11,206 nucleotides of DNA from JBEKYH01 sp049511115. Its GTDB lineage: Bacteria > Planctomycetota > Phycisphaerae > Tepidisphaerales > Tepidisphaeraceae. Positions 5,961 to 11,206 of the stretch are shown here, piece by piece (position 1 is the stretch's first letter; each line of letters begins with the position of its first letter). The translations under genes were made by a program, and so were the position numbers. The notes beneath the pieces were generated by a model. It saw nothing but the letters and a program-made list of their open reading frames with translations. It searched no databases and was not told the DNA's origin. Location of the stretch: positions 1 through 11,206 of the forward strand of contig JBEKYH010000126.1 of the NCBI GenBank assembly GCA_049511115.1. Reading direction: 5' to 3'.

Positions 5961-6557
5961 TCAGGCAGTCGCGGCGCTGATCAGTGACGGCGGCACGGTG
6001 TTGGTCGCGTTGATCGCCGCCGCCTGCGCCGCAGAGGAAATCAGCGTGTTCTGCGCCGTCGAGGCCGGCGGATTTACGGTCGGCGTGGTCGATGTCGTCG
6101 CCGGCACCGGGCCGATGGCGGTCACATTGCCCAGCGGGACGGTGGCCCCGGTATTGAGATTCAAATTGACGTTCGTGGTTGCTACGCCCGTGGGACTTTG
6201 TGCCGCCGGCGTCTGGGTAATCGTGATGGTGCTGACCGTGCCTGTCTGGCTGTTACCGCTGGCGTCGGTGCCCATGATCGGGTGGCCGATGAGCTGGGAC
6301 GCCGCGCCGATCTGGTTTTGCAGCGTCATGCCGGTAAGGGTGGTCTGCAATTGATCGGACGATTCAAGCTGGCCGATCTGGCTCATCTGCGCCAAAAGGT
6401 CCTGGCTGCTGGCCGGCTGGAGAGGGTCCTGGTTCTGAAGCTCGGTCACCATCATGTTCACAAAGTCAGAGGGAGTCAGACTTGCGAAGCTGTTGGTGCC
6501 CGACGTGTTGGTGCCCTGAACTGCCGCTGTGGGAATGACTGTGTTAACGGTGCTCAT
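5961..6557 (-). CDS. flgD: Flagellar hook assembly (cap) protein FlgD, short form
   Basis: FlgD caps the growing hook and allows FlgE to polymerise. With the ATG at 6557 the product has 198 residues. The diagnostic N-terminal region is present: SDFVNMMVTELQNQDPLQPASSQDLLAQMSQIGQLESSDQLQ, matching the family's F-x-x-L-x-x-Q-L-x-NQDP-x-x-P motif. A hydrophobic segment ASQLIGHPIMG follows. After about residue 110 the protein is Thr/Ala/Pro/Asn-rich and low in complexity, and the tandem Tudor and FnIII domains of longer FlgD proteins are not evident. The frame is open upstream to a TTG at 6590, which would add 11 residues. I prefer the ATG because the NQDP region then sits at the usual distance from the start, but neither start has a clear ribosome-binding site. 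Confidence 0.88.
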   Translation of the reverse strand: MSTVNTVIPTAAVQGTNTSGTNSFASLTPSDFVNMMVTELQNQDPLQPASSQDLLAQMSQIGQLESSDQLQTTLTGMTLQNQIGAASQLIGHPIMGTDASGNSQTGTVSTITITQTPAAQSPTGVATTNVNLNLNTGATVPLGNVTAIGPVPATTSTTPTVNPPASTAQNTLISSAAQAAAINATNTVPPSLISAATA

Positions 6558-6607
6558 GGGAAACGTTTCGGCAAGGGGATCAATGTGCAATCAATATTCG
6601 GACTGGG

Positions 6608-6662
6608 CAATTTGCGCCAGCGCGAGGCTTGCGCAAGCGCGGGCGAAAGTTGCGCGAATTTG
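6608..6662. repeat. Nested palindrome upstream of flgD
   Basis: GCTTGCGCAAGC at 6627-6638 is a perfect 12-bp palindrome. It sits between outer half-sites caatttgcgc (6608-6617) and gcgcgaatttg (6652-6662), which pair with one mismatch and one extra T. The centre is about 75 bases before the flgD ATG on the transcribed strand. The symmetry would suit a dimeric DNA-binding protein or an RNA stem. No promoter boxes could be assigned beside it. Confidence 0.45.
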
Positions 6663-6696
6663 GCGGTTGGCACAACATGGCATGACAAAAAGAGGG

Positions 6697-6846
6697 ATGA
6701 ACGCTGAGGCGCAGAGGCGCTGAGGAAGAAAAAACCAGAGGAATGCGAACCCAATTTCAACTCGAATATTGGCGGATTTTGTGAATAGGCTTCCCTGTTC
6801 TTACTCCGCATTTTCTTCCCCCGCGCCTCGGCGCCTCAGCGTTCAT
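6697..6846. repeat. Inverted-repeat element D in the fliK-flgD gap
   Basis: Bases 6697-6732 pair with 6811-6846 (33 of 36), enclosing a 78-base spacer. The left arm consists of 8-bp units: CGCTGAGG, CGCAGAGG, CGCTGAGG, then AAGAAAA. The architecture matches elements A and C: purine-rich units on one strand facing their complement, with an A-rich inner edge. The spacer shows no gene. It is transcribed with the operon and would form a long stem in the message between fliK and flgD. Confidence 0.85.
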
Positions 6847-6901
6847 TCCTTCTTTCCGCGTCTATCGATATCAGCTCGCCGCGAGGATTGGATCAAGACT
6901 C

Positions 6902-8437
6902 TCACGCCACCATATCAAAGGGATCGCTGCCGGAGACGTTGCGCCACATGCGGCGGAGCATTTCGCGGCGTTGCTGGTCGCGGGTGAATTGCTCGCTGGT
7001 GGGCTGGCGCTCGGTGTCGGAGGAGTCGCTTTGGGTTTTCGAGTTATCGCGCGTGGTCTGCGAGACCTGGAGTTTTTCCACGCTCGCGCCGGCCGCCTCC
7101 AGGGCGGTCTTAAGCTCGCCCATATTGTGGCTCAGCAGCTTGGTGGCCTGGTCGTTGGAGGTCTGGAAAGAGGCGGAGATGGCCCCGTTGCGGACGGTAA
7201 CGCTGATTTGCAGATCGCCCAGTTCGGCGGGCGTGAGGCGGATGTGCATCTCGCCGCCGTTGGGGAGAAGCTGGCCGTGCACGCCGCTTACGATCTGGGG
7301 GTAATTCGCGGCGGCGAACGAGGACGAGGCGCTGGCGGCGGAAGCGGCGGCGGTTGCAGTGGCGGCCGTGGTCGAGGTTGCGCCGGCGACCGCGCCGGTG
7401 GCGGTTGTTGCAGCGGGTTGTGGCGATTGAAGCTGCTGAGCCTGCTGGGCGGCGATGGCCTGGTACGAGCCGGGTTGCGGGGTAATGTCCGCCGACACCG
7501 TCGCCGTGGTGGTGGCGTCCGAAGCGGTCTGGCTGGCCGTTGTTTGACTCGCGGCGTCGGCGGTCGCCGTGCCGTCTGCCTTGGCAGCCGAGCCGCGCGG
7601 GGCGATGGCTGGATTGGCAGTCGATTGCTGCGAAGTGGTCGCAGTTACGTTGGCGTTTGCCGACGCCGCAGAGGCGGTGCGATTGGGAGCGGTGGTTGAT
7701 TGCGCTGCGTTGGTTTGAACGGTTTGCGTCTGCCCTGCAGCGGCCTGAGCGGCGGCAGCGACCGACGCGGCGTCCGCCGTACTATCCCCCGACTTTTGCT
7801 GCTGGGGCGATTGATCGGGGTCCTTTTGGTTTTGCCTGGGCTGGCCGGAATCAGACGAATCCTGCTGTTTGCTGGAATCCTCGGCGGGCTTTGGCGCATT
7901 GGTGCGCGGCGCGCTCTGCGCCTGACTGGCCAGCGCGGCGGCGGTCTTGTTGGAGATCGGCGTTGAAGGGCGGCTTGCCCGCGAGTGCGCGGACTTTGCC
8001 GCCGATGCGCCGGCATTGGTCGTTGATTTAGCGGATGGCGCGGCAACATTGGCCGTCGCATTGGCGGCGGAAGCAGCCGTATTCTTAGCCGGCGCGGTCG
8101 CGGATTCCTCGGGCTGAGTATCCTCCGTCGATGCAGAGGAAGCGGCTTGCTTGGCCGAGTTGGCAGTCGCGGGCGACGGGCCGGACGCGGACTGCGCCGT
8201 TGGCGTTGACGAGGAGGATGTCGGCGCGGCGGGACCCGATGGAGTGGAGTTGGGCGATGGCGGATTGGTATTGGACGAAGCCGCCTGCTGAGTCGCGGAT
8301 TTGAGAACGGTGTTAAAGGGCACGCTGCCGGGAGCGCCGGAGGAATCGCCGGGCTCGGACGAATCGTCGGGAGACGGCGGCGGAGGAGGAGGCGGCGGTG
8401 GAGGCGGGGCCAGGGTCGCGGCGTCGATCACGGGCAT
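6902..8437 (-). CDS. fliK: Flagellar hook-length control protein FliK
   Basis: FliK is a secreted ruler that measures the hook and switches export specificity. With the ATG at 8437 it has 511 residues. The C-terminal FliK domain lies at about 385-460: QLLPNGGEMHIRLTPAELGDL, followed by ISVTVRNGAISASFQTSNDQATKLLSHNMGELKTALEAAGASVEKLQV, the usual LxPxxLGxxxV...L...LxxLxxxLxxxG pattern. The tail is charged (QQRREMLRRMWRNV). Everything between is Ala/Ser/Thr/Gln-rich, low in complexity and variable, as expected for the ruler part. Residues 11-21 are eleven consecutive prolines. The frame is open to a TTG at 8473 that overlaps the stop of the upstream gene, but a GGAGTG 8 bases before the ATG at 8437 favours the latter. 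Confidence 0.9.
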   Translation of the reverse strand: MPVIDAATLAPPPPPPPPPPPSPDDSSEPGDSSGAPGSVPFNTVLKSATQQAASSNTNPPSPNSTPSGPAAPTSSSSTPTAQSASGPSPATANSAKQAASSASTEDTQPEESATAPAKNTAASAANATANVAAPSAKSTTNAGASAAKSAHSRASRPSTPISNKTAAALASQAQSAPRTNAPKPAEDSSKQQDSSDSGQPRQNQKDPDQSPQQQKSGDSTADAASVAAAAQAAAGQTQTVQTNAAQSTTAPNRTASAASANANVTATTSQQSTANPAIAPRGSAAKADGTATADAASQTTASQTASDATTTATVSADITPQPGSYQAIAAQQAQQLQSPQPAATTATGAVAGATSTTAATATAAASAASASSSFAAANYPQIVSGVHGQLLPNGGEMHIRLTPAELGDLQISVTVRNGAISASFQTSNDQATKLLSHNMGELKTALEAAGASVEKLQVSQTTRDNSKTQSDSSDTERQPTSEQFTRDQQRREMLRRMWRNVSGSDPFDMVA

Positions 8438-8445
8438 GGAAGGTT

Positions 8446-8451
8446 CACTCC
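8446..8451 (-). promoter_or_regulatory. Ribosome-binding site deciding the fliK start
   Basis: On the minus strand this reads GGAGTG, 8 bases before the ATG at 8437. The competing TTG at 8473 has no comparable site in front of it. It supports the shorter fliK product. Confidence 0.55.
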
Positions 8452-8469
8452 GTTGTCTTTCAGCCGTCG

Positions 8470-9159
8470 TCAAGGAATCGCCGGCGTCGTATCCGCCGCT
8501 GCCGCGGGCTGTGTCGCGGAGGGAGGCTGGCGCATGCGCTCCAATACCTTCTGGATTCGGCTTGTTTCGTCCGGAGTCTTGAACTCTTTAATAATCTTCG
8601 CCGACTTCCCCGCGGGCATGGCCTCGAGATATTGCCGCATGGTCTCATCGGAAAGGGTCATGAAAATATCCTTGACCTGCTTGGGAACCATGCTGGAATA
8701 AATCTGCAAACTGTCCTGAAATCCCTGGTCCGAGGCCTGCTGCGCGGCTTGTTGAGCGGCCGCGTCCAATGCCTTCTGGCGAGCCTCGAAGGCGGTGCGC
8801 TCGCGGGCAAGCTGGGCCGTCGCCAGTTCGATCTGCGCTTTCTGGTCCTCCAGGGCGCGCTGCTGCAAATCAAGTTGCGTCGCGCGGGCGTCGACGGAGT
8901 GCTGGATAAGCTCAATTTGCTCCTGAACCGAGCGGCCCGAAGCCTGGCGCAGAAAATCATCGAGGCTGCTGCTGGGCTGAGTGGAAGGCTGCGTCGTGCT
9001 GGCGGCGGCCGCGGCGGCGGGAGGAAAGAGAAGGTCCTTAATGGCCAGGGCGCGCGCTTTGTCGAGGTGGCCGGCTCGCCACAAATATGCGGCGCCGCCG
9101 GCGACGACCAGGAAATTCAGCGCCAGGGCATAGGCAATTGCGCGAAGGAATTTTTTCAT
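8470..9159 (-). CDS. motE: MotE/YlxF-type flagellar membrane protein
   Basis: This 229-residue protein has an N-terminal transmembrane helix (about 7-27, IAYALALNFLVVAGGAAYLW), a Pro/Ser/Thr-rich linker (45-66), a long coiled coil (about 75-142, Gln/Ala/Glu-rich) and a C-terminal MgtE-N-like helical domain (about 153-210). That domain reads SSMVPKQVKDIFMTLSDETMRQYLEAMPAGKSAKIIKEF, with the family's 'kmkP...A.i...l.d......l..M...kaakIl' pattern. The combination is that of MotE (COG3334), called YlxF in Bacillus, where it also lies between fliJ and fliK. Rhizobial MotE is described as a chaperone for the periplasmic motility protein MotC; the role elsewhere is unclear. The start overlaps the fliJ stop (ATGA) and has a strong GGAGGA site, which suggests translational coupling. 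A Thr/Ala/Pro-rich tail ends the protein. Confidence 0.82.
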   Translation of the reverse strand: MKKFLRAIAYALALNFLVVAGGAAYLWRAGHLDKARALAIKDLLFPPAAAAAASTTQPSTQPSSSLDDFLRQASGRSVQEQIELIQHSVDARATQLDLQQRALEDQKAQIELATAQLARERTAFEARQKALDAAAQQAAQQASDQGFQDSLQIYSSMVPKQVKDIFMTLSDETMRQYLEAMPAGKSAKIIKEFKTPDETSRIQKVLERMRQPPSATQPAAAADTTPAIP

Positions 9160-9707
9160 ACGGCGTCCTCCGTAACCGCTTTGGGCGCATCAACGTCCGC
9201 CGCGGCGGAATCAGTCTCGTCGGCGATGTCGATCTCCAGTTGCAAATCCAGAGGATCAGACACTTGCCCGCGGAAGAACATCTGGTTGGAGATATCGTCC
9301 AATTCCGCCATTTCCCGCCGCGACAAATCGGCGCGCCACTGTTCCTGGCGGCGGTCTTTGAGTTTTTCGATGGCCTTGCGGCGCTTGGCCGCGTCGGCGA
9401 GGGCCTGCTGCTGAATTTCCGTCTGTTTTTGCAGGGCGGCAAGGCGCTGGACAATGATTTGCCCCTTGCGTTGCACGGCAATGGTGTAGCGGCGATGGGC
9501 GGCCAGAAAATTCATGTCCAGCCGCCCAACGAGATACCCGTCACGCAGCGCCTGCGTATTGGATTGCAGAGCCTGATTCAAATTCCGCAATTCCTGTTCA
9601 AGCTGGCGGACCTGTTGGCGCGTCATGGCCAGGTCGCGCAGGCGCTCCTGCTCGATCTGCTTGCGCTGGCGGAGAACGCCTTGAAGTTTGAATATGAAGC
9701 GAGCCAT
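9156..9707 (-). CDS. fliJ: Flagellar export protein FliJ
   Basis: FliJ is the central stalk-like coiled-coil subunit of the export ATPase, connecting the FliI hexamer to the FlhA gate and escorting chaperones. The 183-residue product begins with the family motif MARFIFKLQGVLRQRKQIEQE (F-x-F-x-L-x-x-VLxxR). It is almost wholly helical and rich in Gln, Arg and Leu from 10 to 145, and contains the conserved second-half motif EKLKDRRQEQWRADLSRREMAELDDIS. The last 35 residues are acidic and non-helical, an extension beyond the roughly 147 residues of the Salmonella protein. It starts 45 bp after fliI and its TGA overlaps the ATG of the motE-like gene by ATGA. No strong ribosome-binding site precedes it. 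Confidence 0.9.
   Translation of the reverse strand: MARFIFKLQGVLRQRKQIEQERLRDLAMTRQQVRQLEQELRNLNQALQSNTQALRDGYLVGRLDMNFLAAHRRYTIAVQRKGQIIVQRLAALQKQTEIQQQALADAAKRRKAIEKLKDRRQEQWRADLSRREMAELDDISNQMFFRGQVSDPLDLQLEIDIADETDSAAADVDAPKAVTEDAV
9166..9171 (-). promoter_or_regulatory. Strong ribosome-binding site of the motE-like gene inside fliJ
   Basis: On the minus strand this reads GGAGGA, 6 bases before the ATG at 9159. It lies inside the last codons of fliJ and fixes the start used for the motE-like gene. Confidence 0.75.
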
Positions 9708-9752
9708 TTGTGTAAGAGTTACGAGTTCATTCGGTCAATCCAGTTCATCGCG

Positions 9753-11111
9753 TCATTTCGCTTTTTTGGCCGCCGCGGCGCGGAGGGCGCGGTCAAGCTG
9801 ATCAATGAAATTGAACAGGTCCTTTAATTGGCTGATGGCCTGCGGCAGCGTCGTGGGGGCGGTGAAATCCTGCTGAAGAAATTGCAAGATGCGCGGGCGC
9901 GCCTGGACGGCCAGGTCAAACTCCGGATTGGTCCCCGCGACGTAGGCGCCGATGTTGACCAGGTCTTCGATGTCCTGATAGACCGCCATGAGCGAGAGAA
10001 TTCGGCGGGCGTGGCGGAGTTGGTCGGGTTCGGCCACGGCCGAGCGCACGCGGCTGATGCTTTGAAGAAGATCAATGGCCGGAAAATGCCCGCGGTTGGC
10101 CAGCGGGCGGCTCAGCCACAGATGCCCGTCAGAGATGCCCTTGACGGCGTCGGGAATCGGCTCGTTGAAGTCGTCGCCCTCGACAAGGACCGTATAAAAG
10201 CCGGTGACGGAGCCGCCCGGGACGCGGCCGGCGCGCTCGAGAATTTGCGGAAGCAGGGCAAAAACGCTGGGGGGAAAACCCTTGGTCGCCGGCGGCTCGC
10301 GCGCGGACAAACCAATTTGGCGCTGCGCCTGAGCCAGGCGCGTGAGGGAATCGATCAACAGCAGAACGTTTTTACCCTGGTCGCGGAAATACTCGGCAAC
10401 AGTGCAGGCGACTTTGGCCGCGCGCACGCGCAATAGCGGCGCTTGATCGCCGGTGGAAACGATGACCACACATCGCCGCAGGCCATCCACGCCGAGACTG
10501 TGATGCAGGAACTCGCCGACTTCACGCCCGCGCTCGCCAATTAACCCGACGACGGAGACATCCGCGCCGGTGTGCTTGGCGATCTGGCCGAGCAACATGC
10601 TCTTTCCCACGCCGGGACCGGAGAAAATCCCCATGCGCTGTCCGAGGCCGCAGGTGAGGAGACCGTCAATGCAGCGGATGCTGGTGGCGATGGGTTTGTC
10701 GATGAGTTCACGGCCCATCGATGCGACTGCCGGCGCGTCGAGCCGGCGTGGATCGGCCAGAGGCAGCGGGCCTTTGCCGTCGATGGGTTTGCCCAGCCCG
10801 TCGAGAACGCGCCCCAGCATCTGACGGCAGCAGCCGATGGTCGGGGCGGCGGTGACATTTTCAATGCGGTCGCCCCGGGCCACGCCGGCGGTGGAATCCA
10901 GGGCCATGAGCAAGGTGCGATCGTGCAGAAAGCCGATGACCTCGGCCGTGGTGAATTTTCCGTTTGCGCTGGCGATGCGGCAGATGGCGCCGACCGGCAG
11001 GGCAAGGTCCGAAGCTTCGATGGTCAATCCGCCCAGGGAAACCACCGTGCCGCGCACTCCATACGCGAGGCACTCTTCAACGGCCGAGATTTGAGAGTCC
11101 AGGCAGGACAT
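9753..11111 (-). CDS. fliI: Flagellum-specific ATPase FliI
   Basis: FliI hydrolyses ATP to energise unloading and entry of export substrates at the flagellar type III gate. The 452-residue product has the normal family length. It shows an N-terminal beta-barrel region (about 15-90), Walker A GPGVGKS 165-171, the catalytic GERGREVGEF at 192-201, Walker B VLLLIDSLTRLAQAQR at 249-264, the signature EPPATKGFPPSVFALLP at 272-288, and the region HLWLSRPLANRGHFPAID (330-347) with the Arg finger. The C-terminus (about 370-450) is helical. FliI-type export ATPases are related to F1-beta, but 'PPATKGFPPSVFALLPQILERAG' separates them from it. The start lies 6 bp after the stop of the preceding gene, so they are co-transcribed. 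All catalytic residues appear intact. Confidence 0.97.
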   Translation of the reverse strand: MSCLDSQISAVEECLAYGVRGTVVSLGGLTIEASDLALPVGAICRIASANGKFTTAEVIGFLHDRTLLMALDSTAGVARGDRIENVTAAPTIGCCRQMLGRVLDGLGKPIDGKGPLPLADPRRLDAPAVASMGRELIDKPIATSIRCIDGLLTCGLGQRMGIFSGPGVGKSMLLGQIAKHTGADVSVVGLIGERGREVGEFLHHSLGVDGLRRCVVIVSTGDQAPLLRVRAAKVACTVAEYFRDQGKNVLLLIDSLTRLAQAQRQIGLSAREPPATKGFPPSVFALLPQILERAGRVPGGSVTGFYTVLVEGDDFNEPIPDAVKGISDGHLWLSRPLANRGHFPAIDLLQSISRVRSAVAEPDQLRHARRILSLMAVYQDIEDLVNIGAYVAGTNPEFDLAVQARPRILQFLQQDFTAPTTLPQAISQLKDLFNFIDQLDRALRAAAAKKAK

Positions 11112-11117
11112 GGCAGT

Positions 11118-11206
11118 TCATTTTCCAGGTTTGGCGGGAGTCGAAGCGGGAGTCGCGGGCGCGGGAGGCGCGGGTGCAGGTGTCGCGGGTGCGGGCGCCG
11201 CCGGAG
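11118..11206 (-). CDS. 3' end of the gene preceding fliI (probably fliH), cut by window edge
   Basis: The minus-strand frame is open from the right edge to a TGA at 11118-11120, 6 bases before the fliI ATG. The 28 complete codons seen encode only Pro, Ala, Thr, Ser and a final AKPGK, with no domain. The position directly before fliI is that of fliH, the negative regulator and stator of the export ATPase, so fliH is the likely identity. The visible residues themselves do not show it. Pro/Ala tails also occur on FliN and FliO in this window. Confidence 0.6.
   Translation of the reverse strand, partial: PAAPAPATPAPAPPAPATPASTPAKPGK

Larger units (their letters stand above)
6558..6901. other. 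Gap between fliK and flgD without a gene
   Basis: This stretch of about 344 bp interrupts an otherwise tight minus-strand series. It holds element D (6697-6846) and a nested palindrome (6608-6662). I looked for a sigma-54 promoter on both strands and found only near matches with wrong spacing. Short ATG frames here read through repeat units and are not credible genes. Confidence 0.65.

Noticed and set aside
6591..6690. Possible sigma-54 promoters (TGGCGC..TTGC on the minus strand; TTGGCACAACATGGC on the plus strand)
   Set aside because: The spacing between the GG and GC elements is 8 and 9 bases instead of 10, and the plus-strand match points away from flgD.
6971..7699. Plus-strand frame of 242 codons inside fliK
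   Set aside because: Its Gly/Arg-rich composition is the mirror image of the Ala/Ser/Thr-rich fliK codons; there is no motif and no ribosome-binding site.
8398..9414. Long plus-strand open frame (338 codons) opposite fliK, the motE-like gene and fliJ
   Set aside because: It is antisense to three well-supported genes with family motifs. Its product has no recognisable domain and is explained by GC-rich third positions of the opposite strand.

Overview
The window is almost entirely a flagellar gene cluster. Ten minus-strand genes run from the right edge leftwards: the 3' end of an upstream gene (probably fliH), then fliI, fliJ, a motE/ylxF-type gene, fliK, flgD, flgE, a small flbD/swrD-family gene, fliL, fliN and fliO. 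A plus-strand sigma-54-dependent response regulator, cut by the left edge, converges on the end of fliO. The cluster encodes parts of the export ATPase complex (FliI, FliJ), hook length control (FliK), hook cap and hook (FlgD, FlgE), a stator-associated membrane protein (FliL), a C-ring subunit (FliN) and an export-gate assembly factor (FliO).

The order fliI-fliJ-ylxF-fliK-flgD-flgE-swrD-fliL-fliN/Y-fliO matches the Bacillus subtilis fla/che operon from memory, except that fliM (and cheY) is absent between fliL and fliO. No fliP follows fliO. The DNA is GC-rich. Several proteins have Pro/Ala-rich disordered tails, FlgD is short, and the gaps hold interspersed 'CACAGAGGA / CGCGAAGGA' repeats. 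Together these suggest a member of the Planctomycetota, perhaps Phycisphaerae-like. This is an inference from style, not a proven assignment.

Layout: 1-1305 response regulator; 1286-1450 inverted-repeat element at the convergent junction; 1468-2214 fliO; 2226-2344 perfect inverted repeat; 2387-2953 fliN; 3010-3618 fliL; 3619-3943 gap with a long hairpin element; 3944-4138 flbD; 4167-5873 flgE; 5961-6557 flgD; 6558-6901 gap with a palindrome and another hairpin element; 6902-8437 fliK; 8470-9159 motE-like; 9156-9707 fliJ; 9753-11111 fliI; 11118-11206 partial upstream gene.

I see no new enzyme system, defence system, CRISPR array, tRNA or rRNA. What the genes do not explain is the set of four intergenic inverted-repeat elements. 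Three are built from degenerate 8-9 bp purine-rich units. One extends into the 3' end of the response regulator gene, and the fourth appears to supply the ribosome-binding site of fliO.
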